From Terriglobales bacterium (GTDB taxonomy: Bacteria; Acidobacteriota; Terriglobia; Terriglobales; Acidobacteriaceae), in NCBI GenBank assembly GCA_035764005.1, contig DASTZZ010000111.1, positions 96,363 through 160,362 of the forward strand: 64,000 nucleotides of DNA. The letters run 5' to 3'. The notes beneath the pieces were generated by a model. It was not told the DNA's origin. It made no database searches and saw only the letters and a program-made list of their open reading frames with translations. Shown here in pieces: positions 26,175 through 33,968 of the stretch. Position 1 is the first letter of the stretch. Every line of letters begins with the position of its first letter. The translations under genes were made by a program, and so were the position numbers.

Positions 26175-27176
26175 TTAGGCCGCGCGGCGCTTTGCTTCCA
26201 GCATGCTGAAGAATTCGCGAACGAGTTCGTAGTCCCAAAGTCCGCGTTTGGCTTCGCGCAGCATCGTCTCTTTGGCTTGAGCGGTTGGGAGTGCAGGCTT
26301 ATAAGGACGAGCCGTGGTGAGCGCATCGAAGACATCTACTACTTGGAGAACTCGCGCTAGGACGGGAATGTTGTGACCTTCGAGCCCGTCCGGATAGCCC
26401 GACCCGTTCCAGTGCTCATGATGGTGACGAATAATCGGAAGGACTTTGCGGAAAGATTTCAGCGGTTGGCAGATGGTTTCGCCATCGACGGGATGCTGCT
26501 TCATGATGTCCCACTCGTCACGGGTAAGCTCTGAGCCTTTCTTGAGGATTTCATCCGGTACCTTGATCTTGCCAAGATCGTGGAGATACCCCCCGCGTTC
26601 GAGCGCAATGATGTTCTCATTATCGAAGTGGAGATGCCGCCCGAGGGCACTGGCATAGTGCGCGAGTCGGGAGCAATGATCGCCTGTGAATGGATCCCGG
26701 GCCTCTACACCCAGAGCCAGCGTAAACAGGACCGATTCCGCGTTCTCAAGCTCATCGGTAAAATGCTTGAGCTTCAGCAGGCTCTTGACGCGGGCATATA
26801 ACTCTTCTGGATAGAGCGGCTTGGAAAGAAAATCGTCGGCTCCGGCCTCAATGCCGCGGATGCGGTCGGCGCGGTCGCTGAGTCCGGTGATCATGACTAC
26901 CGGAATAAGCCGAGTGGCGGGATCTTCTTTTAATTCCCGGCACAAGTCATAGCCAGACCGACCCGGCATGATCACATCCAGCAGAATTAAATCGGGTCTC
27001 TCCGCATGAATAGCTTCGATCGCTTCGTCGGCGTCAGAGGCAGTCGTAACGTTGTATCCGCGGGAGGTGAGTAGCTCGCGGACCAGCAGAAGGGTGTCGA
27101 GCTTGTCGTCAACTACCAGGATTGTCTGTAACTTGCGCGGCGTGCCGCTGCGAGAGCCCTGGAGCATGGATGCCAT
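26175..27176 (-). CDS. Response regulator with HD-GYP cyclic-di-GMP phosphodiesterase domain (RpfG-like)
   Basis: 333 residues. Receiver domain (about 17-130) with acidic pair DD23-24, phospho-acceptor Asp67 in LILLDVIMPG and Lys119 in DDFLSKP. HD-GYP domain (about 145-325) with H199-D200 in YLHDLGKIKVP, HHHEHWNGSGYPDGL at 251-265 (the GYP signature), and VVDVFDALTTARPYK. The domain hydrolyses cyclic di-GMP. No partner histidine kinase in the window. The ATG at 27176 lies ~120 bp from the divergent secreted-protein gene. Confidence 0.95.
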   Translation of the reverse strand: MASMLQGSRSGTPRKLQTILVVDDKLDTLLLVRELLTSRGYNVTTASDADEAIEAIHAERPDLILLDVIMPGRSGYDLCRELKEDPATRLIPVVMITGLSDRADRIRGIEAGADDFLSKPLYPEELYARVKSLLKLKHFTDELENAESVLFTLALGVEARDPFTGDHCSRLAHYASALGRHLHFDNENIIALERGGYLHDLGKIKVPDEILKKGSELTRDEWDIMKQHPVDGETICQPLKSFRKVLPIIRHHHEHWNGSGYPDGLEGHNIPVLARVLQVVDVFDALTTARPYKPALPTAQAKETMLREAKRGLWDYELVREFFSMLEAKRRAA

Positions 27177-27293
27177 CTACTGATGTGAGGGCAAATGTGC
27201 ATCTCTGAGTTGCACAATCGCGCCTCAAGACTGAATTACTATTGTGCCAGCACCGCCGAACGACTGGACAGCCAAGTTTACCTTAATACCAAC

Positions 27294-27968
27294 ATGCGCA
27301 ATAGCTTCCTGGTCGCTATCTGCTTCGTAATTTCAACCGCAACTCTGGCTCATTCCGCCAAAGCGCACCTCGTCACCTTTGGGCCCTGGATCAAAGTAAA
27401 GCTATTCCTCGGGCCTGAAGCCGACCGCGTTCAGGACATGAGAATCCGTTCGCTCAACGTTGATGGACGCTCGCGAGAGTTCACGATCGATCAGCCGCAC
27501 GATGTGACCGACCGCGTCTTCGTAGTTCGTCGCGCCTATCGCATGAACGACGCGCTTACCTCGCGCCCGGACTGGAAATGGCAGCGCGATGGCTGGCTTC
27601 TGGTGGATCGCAGCTCGGGGAGGGTGTCGAAGATCAATCTTCCCGACTTCGATCCTTTTTATTCTGTCGTGAGCTGGTTCCGCGACTACGCGGCTTATTG
27701 CGGAGTCACCGACCGACAGAAGCTCTATGCGGTTGTAGCGCAGCTAGGCCAACGTAAGCCGGTGCTTCGGACTCCGCTCGGACAAGCCAGAGGCGGCGAC
27801 GATCCCGATTCGGAATGCAAAGCGCCGGTCTGGCAGAAGCAGCCGGTGCGAGTGACCTTTGAACCGCTGAACGGCGAAAAACGCAGCTTCTCCGTTCGCG
27901 GCCGGTCCACTGAACCCGAGCAGGCGGAAGATCAACCCGAGCAGAAGGAAGGCGAGAAGCCGCAATAG
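27294..27968 (+). CDS. Secreted protein of unknown function
   Basis: 224 residues from ATG 27294; earlier in-frame starts would put non-hydrophobic residues before the clear signal peptide (RNSFLVAICFVISTATLAHSA). The mature part has a beta-rich first half (HLVTFGPWIKVKLFLGPEA, MRIRSLNVDGRSREFTI, DRVFVVRRAYRMND), a DFDPFYSVVSWFRDYAAYCG segment, and a charged Glu/Gln-rich tail. I do not recognise the family; similar proteins are common in acidobacteria as far as I recall. It is followed after 11 bp by the FmdE-like gene and is probably co-transcribed with it. Confidence 0.75.
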   Translation: MRNSFLVAICFVISTATLAHSAKAHLVTFGPWIKVKLFLGPEADRVQDMRIRSLNVDGRSREFTIDQPHDVTDRVFVVRRAYRMNDALTSRPDWKWQRDGWLLVDRSSGRVSKINLPDFDPFYSVVSWFRDYAAYCGVTDRQKLYAVVAQLGQRKPVLRTPLGQARGGDDPDSECKAPVWQKQPVRVTFEPLNGEKRSFSVRGRSTEPEQAEDQPEQKEGEKPQ

Positions 27969-27979
27969 CCGTTGCTTGT

Positions 27980-28567
27980 ATGGAACCGCTCGAGACCTAC
28001 CTTCATGAAGCCGAAGTTGCGCATGGCCATTTATGCGCCGGACAAGTTCTAGGCGTGCGCATGGCAATGGCCGGTCTCTCCCGATTGGGGATTCACGACG
28101 CTCGCGGTGCTGATCGCAAGCGGCTGGTCACATACGTCGAAATCGATCGCTGCGCAACTGATGCAATTGGCGTTGTCACCGGATGCCGTCTGGGCAAGCG
28201 CGCGCTCAAGTTTTTCGATTGGGGAAAAATGGCAGCCACGTTCGTGGATCTCGAATCCGGACGCGCAATTCGCGTCTCAGCAAAAGAATCATCGAAGGAA
28301 GCGGCTCGGCGCCTCCATCCAGAGCTTCAGAGCAAGAACGAGCAGCAAATGCTCGCATATCGAGAAATGAAAGATGAAGACCTCTTTGATTTTCAGAACG
28401 TGAAGGTAGAGGTCCGCCCCGAAGATCTGCCCGGATTCAAAGCGGAAAGAATCGTCTGCTCAAAATGCGGCGAGGGCATCAACTTCCATCGCGAAGTCAG
28501 ACGGGGGGATCAAATCCTTTGCCGCGCCTGCTCAGGTGACAGCTACTACACGCTAATTGGAAGCTAA
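27980..28567 (+). CDS. FmdE-like protein with C-terminal zinc ribbon
   Basis: 195 residues. The N-terminal part has the FmdE signature AHGHLCAGQVLGVRMAM and VEIDRCATDAIGVVTGCRLG, with the His and Cys residues thought to bind metal. The last 50 residues hold a zinc ribbon (CSKCGEGINFH then CRAC). FmdE is named after a subunit linked to tungsten formylmethanofuran dehydrogenase, but stand-alone members in bacteria are uncharacterised and may bind molybdate, heme or zinc. It is cytoplasmic (no signal). Neighbours, a secreted unknown protein and an HtrA-like protease, do not settle the role. Confidence 0.85.
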   Translation: MEPLETYLHEAEVAHGHLCAGQVLGVRMAMAGLSRLGIHDARGADRKRLVTYVEIDRCATDAIGVVTGCRLGKRALKFFDWGKMAATFVDLESGRAIRVSAKESSKEAARRLHPELQSKNEQQMLAYREMKDEDLFDFQNVKVEVRPEDLPGFKAERIVCSKCGEGINFHREVRRGDQILCRACSGDSYYTLIGS

Positions 28568-28656
28568 GCGGAATCTCCGTGACCTCCGCCGTTTACCTCC
28601 GTGACCTTCGTGTTCGCTCTTGGGGTTTGAATCGAACTCAGCCATCAAGCATCTAC

Positions 28657-29688
28657 ATGGCCATGCCAGACTTTGCCCTGCTCGATTCTGCTCTTCCAGC
28701 GCAGCCTTCTCTTCAGTCGTCTATCCCAATTCCTGAAGACATTGAAATCCTTGACAGTTATTCGCGCGCAGTAGTCTCGGCCGTCGAGAAGGTTGGCCCT
28801 GCGGTGGTTCACATCTCCGTACGCCAGCAGAGTTCTGCACGCAATCCGCAAAGTGAACGCGGAGGCAGCGGCTCGGGGTTTGTCTTCACGCCCGATGGCT
28901 TTGTCCTGACGAACAGCCACGTGATTCATAACGCGTCGGAGATCATCGTCACTTTCCTAGACGCGCAGACCTGCCGCGCCACTCTGATCGGCGACGATCC
29001 CGATTCCGATCTCGCCGTGCTTCGCGTCGATGTATCCGGTCAACTTCCGTTTGCCGCGCTGGGCAGCCGCCGCCCGCTCGTAGTTGGACAAGTCGCCATT
29101 GCCATCGGCAATCCTTTGGGCTTTCAGCACACCGTTACCGCGGGCGTGGTGAGCGCGTTAGGACGCAGTATGCGCTCGCGGACTGGCCGGCTAATCGATA
29201 ACGTGATTCAGACCGATGCGGCACTAAATCCCGGCAATTCGGGCGGTCCGCTGGTGAACTCGCGCGGCGAAGTCATCGGCGTGAACACGGCGACGATCAT
29301 GGGCGCGCAGGGAATCTGCTTCGCCATCGGAGCGGACACGGCACAATTCATCGCTGTCCGCCTGATCCGAAACGGGAAGATCGAGCGTAGCTACATCGGC
29401 GTCGCCGGACAGGATGTTCCGATTCATCCGCGCATCGTGCGCCACTATTCACTGAAGGCGAGCACGGGAGCGATGGCGATTTCAATCGAGCCCCGCTCCC
29501 CAGCTGAAGCGGCAGGCCTGCGGGAACGAGATGTAATCATTGGCTTCGGCCGCAGTTCCATTTCGGGCGTCGATGACCTCCATCGACTGCTCACCGAAGT
29601 CGCTCCCGACGAGTCAATCGAAATAACCGTGCTTCGCGGCACAGAGCTGGTCAAGCTGCAAATTCGCCCTCAACCGAGACTCGCATAA
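28657..29688 (+). CDS. HtrA/DegP-like S1C serine protease with PDZ domain, no signal peptide
   Basis: 343 residues from ATG 28657. Trypsin-like triad: His88 in VLTNSHVIHNAS, Asp118 in DDPDSDLAVLRV, Ser195 in LNPGNSGGPLVNS. A single PDZ domain follows (about 245-340: YIGVAGQDVPIH, AISIEPRSPAEAAGLRERDVIIGFG). DegP/DegS homologues act in the periplasm, yet here neither a signal peptide nor an anchor is visible. The 26 codons upstream of 28657 could be included from 28579 but look like the GTGACCTCC-type intergenic repeat and lack a hydrophobic stretch. A cytoplasmic location or a mis-placed start are both possible. The stop TAA is the first part of a dispersed repeat. Confidence 0.92.
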   Translation: MAMPDFALLDSALPAQPSLQSSIPIPEDIEILDSYSRAVVSAVEKVGPAVVHISVRQQSSARNPQSERGGSGSGFVFTPDGFVLTNSHVIHNASEIIVTFLDAQTCRATLIGDDPDSDLAVLRVDVSGQLPFAALGSRRPLVVGQVAIAIGNPLGFQHTVTAGVVSALGRSMRSRTGRLIDNVIQTDAALNPGNSGGPLVNSRGEVIGVNTATIMGAQGICFAIGADTAQFIAVRLIRNGKIERSYIGVAGQDVPIHPRIVRHYSLKASTGAMAISIEPRSPAEAAGLRERDVIIGFGRSSISGVDDLHRLLTEVAPDESIEITVLRGTELVKLQIRPQPRLA

Positions 29689-29755
29689 CGTGGAGCCGGA
29701 CGCCATCGCCCGGCTGTTAGGAATTTCGCGATTTCCTGACCTCGCGATGTCGTAG
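29687..29755 (+). repeat. GTGGAGCCGG dispersed repeat, copy 1
   Basis: Starts at the htrA-like stop codon (TAACGTGGAGCCGG) and runs through GCCCGG and a GGAATTTCGCGATTTC tract. Related copies: 31562-31632 (same strand), 34770-34872 (opposite strand), 36213-36361. The core GCCGGGCGCC/GCCCGG and following GATTT-rich tract are shared. Confidence 0.75.
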
Positions 29756-30073
29756 CCGAAAGCCGGCGGCCGGTAGCGTCTTCGGTGTTGCTGTTGCCGT
29801 TGTTTTGGCTGGAAGCCGGTAGCTGGTAGCTCGCCGCTTCGTTTTGGCTGGCAGCTAGTAGCTAGCAGCTCAGCAGCTTGTTCTCGCTGAGTGCCGAATG
29901 CCCGGCATCCTGAGCGCAGGAGGGTCTACCGCGACCTCATCAGCGGCGGAAACCGGGGCCCCCAAGAACTCGGTTTTGTTCTTGGGGTGGCAAACCGGAG
30001 TCGAAGGATCTTTTGTTTGCTGTTGCCGTTGTCTTAGCTAGCAGCTAGTAGCTCAGCAGCTTGTGTCCTGCCA
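29756..30073. repeat. Low-complexity AGCT-rich repeat stretch with a hairpin
   Basis: No gene. Repeated forms of GGCTAGCAGCTAGTAGCTAG occur near 29850 and 30040, alternating with TTGCTGTTGCCGTTG. The hairpin CCCCAAGAAC/GTTCTTGGGG (about 29962-29989) corresponds to CCCCAGCAA/TTGCTGGGG near 34826-34849, with different but still complementary stems. Confidence 0.65.
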
Positions 30074-30628
30074 TTGCGGGGGAGCAGTTCAAGCCGTCCC
30101 AACCGCTGCCTCTACCTGCTCGACAGCCTCCGCCGACGCATGGAATATCCCGAATTGAAACGGACCGTTCTGGAACACGCGCGGGAGTGGACGCCGCGCA
30201 ACATCCTCATCGAGGATCGAGCCTCGGGTACGCAGCTCATCCAGGAACTCCGGCAGGAAGGACTGTCCACGCTCACGCGCTGCGACTCGAAGGAGGAGAA
30301 GATCGTGCGCATGTCCACCGCCAGCAACCTGATCGAGAACGGGCAGGTCTATCTGCCGGAGAAAGCGCCGTGGCTCTCACAGTACATCCACGAGCTGGTC
30401 ACGTTCCCAAATGGGAAACACTTCGACCAGGTCGATTCCACGTCGCAGGCCCTGCGCTGGTTCAAAAGCCGCGCCTTCTTGTCCGGCATTCAGCAGTACT
30501 ACAAAGACGAAGCAACAATCGCAAACTACAGGCGAGGACTCATCAAGAAAGAAGACGTGCCGGAGCACCTCTGGAAGCGTCTCGATGAACCACCGCCACC
30601 GCCGCGCGGCCCGTACGGGCTATGGTAG
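30074..30628 (+). pseudogene. Phage terminase large-subunit remnant (C-terminal nuclease part)
   Basis: An open frame of 184 codons matches only the RNase-H-like nuclease part of large terminases: CLYLLDSLRRRMEYPELKRT, NILIEDRASGTQLIQELRQEG, DSKEEKIVRMSTASNLIENG, QVYLPEKAPWLSQYIHELVT, and FPNGKHFDQVDSTSQALRWF, the last with the acidic residues of the active site. The N-terminal ATPase half is missing; upstream lies only repeat sequence, so the gene was cut. No other phage gene is near. It marks old prophage or transducing-phage DNA in the island. Confidence 0.82.
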
Positions 30629-30720
30629 TGATGGCTATGAGAAGCCACGAAGCCACGGAGCCACGAAGCTTCGAAGCTGAAAGGCAAAACAGAAATAAGT
30701 TGCGGATTGCCGACTGCCAA

Positions 30721-30808
30721 GTGCCGGAGGCACGAAATGTGAAAGCCCAGGACAAAGTCCTGGGAATGGAGACACATATAGAATTCAAGTCCCGGAGGGA
30801 CGACATCT
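30721..30808. repeat. Left triple-hairpin end of the IS200-like unit
   Basis: Three successive hairpins: GTGCC-GGA-GGCAC, CCCAGGAC-AAA-GTCCTGGG, GTCCC-GGA-GGGAC. The right end (31258-31342) contains the same three in inverted order with loop changes. Confidence 0.82.
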
Positions 30809-30815
30809 AGATTCC

Positions 30816-31250
30816 ATGGGACATTCCTATTCCAACGTCCTCGTTCACATTGTTTTCAGCACCAAGAATCGCGCCAAAATCATTCCGCGCGATCACCAAG
30901 AAGACCTTTGGCGATACATGACCGGTATCGCTAAGAGCGTTAAGGCCAACGTTCTCGCCATCGGCGGCATGCCCGACCACATTCACGCGTTAGTCGCCCT
31001 TCCAGGAACGATTGGTCATTCGACTCTTATCCAAAAGATCAAAGAAAATTCATCGAAATGGATGGGCTCCAAGTTCGAGTGGCAGGAAGGATTCGGTGCA
31101 TTCAGCGTGAGCGATTCACGCCGCGACGATGTGATTGCATATATCCACAATCAGGAAGAGCATCACAAGAAACGCAATTTCGAAGAGGAATTCATTGCGT
31201 TGTTGAAGGCGCACAACGTCGATTACGATCCGCGGTACGTGTTCGGATAA
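30816..31250 (+). mobile_element. IS200-like Y1 (HUH) transposase gene
   Basis: 144 residues, close to the normal length for an IS200-type TnpA. It has the opening GHSYSNVLVHIVFSTKNR, the HUH motif in GGMPDHIHALVALPG, and the nucleophile region VIAYIHNQEEHHKK with the likely catalytic Tyr. Such enzymes move single-stranded DNA and recognise terminal hairpins. The gene is intact and framed by inverted triple hairpins (30721-30808 and 31258-31342), which should be the ends of the unit (30721-31342) or REP-type repeats it acts on. ATG 30816 is used; the plant-like TnpB accessory gene is absent. Confidence 0.92.
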
Positions 31251-31257
31251 GCGTTGG

Positions 31258-31342
31258 TGTCGTCCCTCCGGGACTCGGGATCTCTGTTATCCGTCACCCA
31301 GGACCTTGTCCTGGGCTTTCACATGTCGTGCCTCCGGCACTA
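31258..31342. repeat. Right triple-hairpin end of the IS200-like unit
   Basis: GTCCC-TCC-GGGAC, CCCAGGAC-CTT-GTCCTGGG, GTGCC-TCC-GGCAC: the inverted complement of the left end, with the central loop changed from AAA to CTT-type. Confidence 0.82.
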
Positions 31343-31747
31343 GGCTCGTGACTCCGCAGCTCGGTATATGCCGAGTGCTGAGTGCCGAATGCCGCTCTTC
31401 GGGTCTTGTCGTTGATTTTTTGGCTAGCAGCTAGTAGCTAGCAGCTCAGCAGCTTGTTTTGTGTCATCAAAACCAAACCGAGGATGGCCTCACCCTCTTC
31501 TTCACCCACCCTTGCAAAAGCGGCAGGGATGGGCACCCGGCCTCAGCCACGGCTCACATAAACGTGGAGCCGGGCGCCCTCGCCCGGGTGTTGGGAATCT
31601 CGCGATTTCGTGATTTGGCGATGTCGTGGTTTCCCAATCGCGGAAAGCTTGAGCTGCCCAGTTGTATCGTCAGACGGAAGTAGGCAGATCAGGCTGTCCC
31701 GCTCCGTTTCCGGAAGTAGGCAGATCAGGCTGTCCCGCTCCGTTTGC
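31343..31747. repeat. Repeat-rich stretch without gene
   Basis: Contains an AGCT-rich block (about 31420-31456), the GTGGAGCCGG repeat copy 2 (31562-31632), and a perfect 36-bp tandem duplication, units 31675-31710 and 31711-31746 with one difference at the last base. The unit begins CGGAAGTAGGCAGATCAGGC. Confidence 0.75.
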
Positions 31748-31954
31748 ATGGTAACGCGGTTTGTCGCTGACGCACTCGGGGTAAGAACTGTGTCACCCGA
31801 AGCGTGTGAACAACTCGTCCGCGACGCAGTCGCAATTCTGAAATCGGAATTTCCTAAGCTGACGCCAAGCCTGCTCGATCACGCGATCTGGAACTATCAG
31901 CGCCACCAGGAAGAAAGTAGGGATTTGCACTGCAGCCGCGCGGCGGCTTCGTGA
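31748..31954 (+). CDS. Short hypothetical protein, probably a gene fragment
   Basis: 68 codons from ATG 31748, directly behind the tandem repeat. The first 52 residues look protein-like (VTRFVADALGVRTVSPEA, LVRDAVAILKSEFPKL, TPSLLDHAIWNYQRHQEE); the last ~14 do not. I do not recognise the family. No ribosome site stands out, so it may be a remnant. Confidence 0.35.
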   Translation: MVTRFVADALGVRTVSPEACEQLVRDAVAILKSEFPKLTPSLLDHAIWNYQRHQEESRDLHCSRAAAS

Positions 31955-31999
31955 TAGTGAAGAACAGTCGTATGTGATCCCTGTCACGGATGGGGCGGG

Positions 32000-32583
32000 T
32001 CAGGCTGTCCCTGATTTCCGTCCCTGATTTCCGTCCCTGATTTCCCGTTGCAGCGTACATTCGGTGAAGTTCATCCAATCCCTTAAAGAGCCTGTCGGCC
32101 TTCTCCTTCTCGAAAGCCTGCGTGAACGCTTTGTCGCGCTCATCGAGAGATTTGTTAAGCCAGATTTTCTGAAGCTCAGGGTCACTCAGTGTGTAGTGGC
32201 CATGAGCGGCGTAATCCATTGCGTCTCAAGAATCGAACGAGCTTCCTGCAAGCACCCCTGAAAGGCTAATTCCAAAGCAATACGCATCTTCGCGTGAGCG
32301 TTGATGAAAAATGTGAACGGCAAAACCGTCTTGGGGTCACGGACTGTGGACAAATCGTCGAACTCGCGGTGAAGGATTTTATCGAGAGCCATAAACATGC
32401 CCCATAGTTCGCGGAACGCATTGATGCTCGCGAGCAGATGGTGACGTTTGCTCTTGTAATATTCCTTATAGTCGTGCGGAAAGTCGCGCTCGAACGATAC
32501 GAGCAGCATTCGCTTTCGCTCACCTCTGTTGCCGTTTGCGTTGCTGACGTGGTTGTGTCCTCCAAGCTCTCGATCGCGCTCAT
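32000..32583 (-). pseudogene. Frameshifted gene for a helical protein, C-terminus lost in tandem repeats
   Basis: The start ATG at 32581-32583 has an excellent GGAGAAGGA ribosome site and overlaps the small upstream gene by 4 bp. The first ~25 codons (SAIESLEDTTTSATQT) are in one frame. From about 32520 the coherent sequence continues in a second frame (SFERDFPHDYKEYYKSKRHH, AFRELWGMFMALDKILHREF, MRIALELAFQGCLQEARSIL). Near 32226 it jumps to a third frame (DAMDYAAHGHYTLSDPELQK, LDERDKAFTQAFEKEKADRL), and it dissolves at the 13-bp tandem repeat at 32008-32046. A single lost base explains each jump. The family resembles helical proteins of unknown function. Sequencing error is an alternative. 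Confidence 0.7.
32008..32046. repeat. Three tandem copies of a 13-bp unit
   Basis: TCCCTGATTTCCG at 32008-32020 and 32021-32033, then TCCCTGATTTCCC at 32034-32046. Preceded by TCAGGCTGTCCC, which also occurs inside both 36-bp units at 31675-31746. A related AAATCAGGGAC lies behind the RAYT gene near 34470. Confidence 0.88.
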
Positions 32584-32756
32584 ACGTCCTTCTCCCTTGC
32601 CAACCGCACATGCTCGTTCTTCGCCACGCATCGCTCGCCATTGCTGAGTTCGACCGTACACCAGTTCTCACTGACGGCAACTAGCGTCGCTTCGATACGT
32701 TGCACGCTCTTGCCGTAGCGACCGCGAACGGGCTTCAACCAGATGACCTTGGGCAT
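32580..32756 (-). CDS. Small basic protein of unknown function, SH3-like
   Basis: 58 residues from ATG 32756: PKVIWLKPVRGRYGKSVQRI, EATLVAVSENWCTVELSNGE, RCVAKNEHVRLAREKDV. The pattern of short strands fits a small SH3-like barrel. Its TGA overlaps the ATG of the frameshifted gene at 32583 (ATGA), so both were one operon. I do not recognise the family. A toxin-antitoxin or defence pair is conceivable but unsupported. Confidence 0.6.
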   Translation of the reverse strand: MPKVIWLKPVRGRYGKSVQRIEATLVAVSENWCTVELSNGERCVAKNEHVRLAREKDV

Positions 32757-32795
32757 TATTTCTATTGTAAGCTGCTCGAGGCGAAGGGGGACTCC

Positions 32796-33257
32796 ATGAA
32801 ATTCCCGAAACGGCAGTCTTTGGCTGTGCTGTTGTTGGTTATTGCTGTCTCGGCTCAACAAAACAGGAACCTGAACGAAGCCAATGCCGTAGGGAGCGTG
32901 CGGGTCTTGAACACTGCTGAAGCAACGTATGCGAACCGTCATCCGCAGGAAGGCTTTGCCTGCACGCTGTCACAATTGGCAAGCGCAGGCCTCATCAACG
33001 CTGCGTTGGCATCTGGACGAACGAACGGATACAGATTCAGCCTGAATTGCGGTGGAGCACAGCGACCATATGTGCGAGTGACGGTGCAAAGTTTGCCGAA
33101 TGGCTCTCGCTCTGGTGTGCGCGCATTCTGCTCCGACCTATACCTGTCGAATGGAAAGATTGTGGGTGGGGCTATCAACGTGAGCAACGATGGAAGGGCA
33201 GATACATGTTTCATCAAAGGCGAGCCGTTACAGTTGGGACTATCGCCAGCTCGATGA
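32796..33257 (+). CDS. Secreted pilin-like protein of unknown function
   Basis: 153 residues from ATG 32796 (GGGGGA 5 bases upstream). The N-terminus KFPKRQSLAVLLLVIAVSAQ is a signal or anchor segment. The region NEANAVGSVRVLNTAEATYA, then GFACTLSQLASAGLI and TNGYRFSLNCGG, looks like the globular part of acidobacterial type IV pilin-like proteins. Cys residues (FACTL, LNCGG, RAFCSD, DTCFI) could form two disulfides. A prepilin peptidase site (G-F/M-T-L-I-E) is absent, so it is probably an ordinary secreted protein. Confidence 0.68.
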   Translation: MKFPKRQSLAVLLLVIAVSAQQNRNLNEANAVGSVRVLNTAEATYANRHPQEGFACTLSQLASAGLINAALASGRTNGYRFSLNCGGAQRPYVRVTVQSLPNGSRSGVRAFCSDLYLSNGKIVGGAINVSNDGRADTCFIKGEPLQLGLSPAR

Positions 33258-33617
33258 CCGAAGGGCTACATCATTTCTGAAACCGATAAAACCAGTGACA
33301 GACGGGAAGTTCCCATCTCGGTATCCGCTTACCATCACTCTGGATGATCCTCCGCCGTGGCCTTATATCACGGCCTGCTTGCCTGGGGAAAGATCGATGG
33401 GGATGTTTTGATGAGCGTTGAAAGGACGCTGCGCGCACGCACGCCGCCATAGTCGATCCTATCGAATCTCACCCATTCGCTACCCGCAAACGGTTCTGAA
33501 GATCGATGTTGCTCGTCATCGAATCGTGCGTGGCCGCCCAGCGCGCCGTCCGGATGGCAAGGATGAGAGAGGTTGGTCGGTTCTTACGGATATGCGGCAA
33601 AAAGGATTTTCGGCTGA
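33258..33617. other. Intergenic stretch with nothing recognised
   Basis: 360 bp behind the pilin-like gene. Short open frames exist on both strands but none has a ribosome site, a recognisable domain or consistent composition. Confidence 0.4.
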
Positions 33618-33950
33618 CAGCCCATGCATTTATGCATGGGCGACGCTTTAGCGTCGTCCGTGTGTGCGAGGTATTGATTTGCGGCTTCAGCCGCGGGCTT
33701 TGATTTGTTGAGCATGCGGATAAAATAGCAGAGCCGCCGCGGCTAAAGCCGCAAATTAAGGCCAACGTTTATGACGAGGCTAAAGCCTCGCCTACGGATA
33801 AATCCGTAGGCTCTCACCAAAGGCTTTGGTTCTTGAATCCGTGGGCCCTCCACGGGGAAGCACTGCTTCGCAAATCCGTGGGCTCTGGCTCAAAGGCTTT
33901 CGCAATGCCCACGTTGCCCTGAGAACCGAATCGCTCGACTCTTTGCCCGC
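33618..33950. repeat. Cluster of REP-like hairpins with TTTA/TAAA loops beside the RAYT gene
   Basis: A run of hairpins with different stems but the same loop: CCCATGCA-TTTA-TGCATGGG (about 33622-33641), GACGC-TTTA-GCGTC, GCGGC-TAAA-GCCGC (about 33740), GAGGC-TAAA-GCCTC (about 33778), CCTACGGA-TAAA-TCCGTAGG (about 33791-33811). Further down AATCCGTGGGCCC occurs twice. These are of the type mobilised by REP-associated transposases. Confidence 0.8.
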
Positions 33951-33968
33951 ATGGTATAAACATCCGCC

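Noticed and set aside
33418..33651. 77-codon plus-strand open frame before the hairpin cluster
   Set aside because: It runs into REP hairpins and shows no recognisable domain.
33618..33950. CRISPR array
   Set aside because: The repeated units are hairpins of unequal sequence and spacing, without constant repeats and unique spacers.
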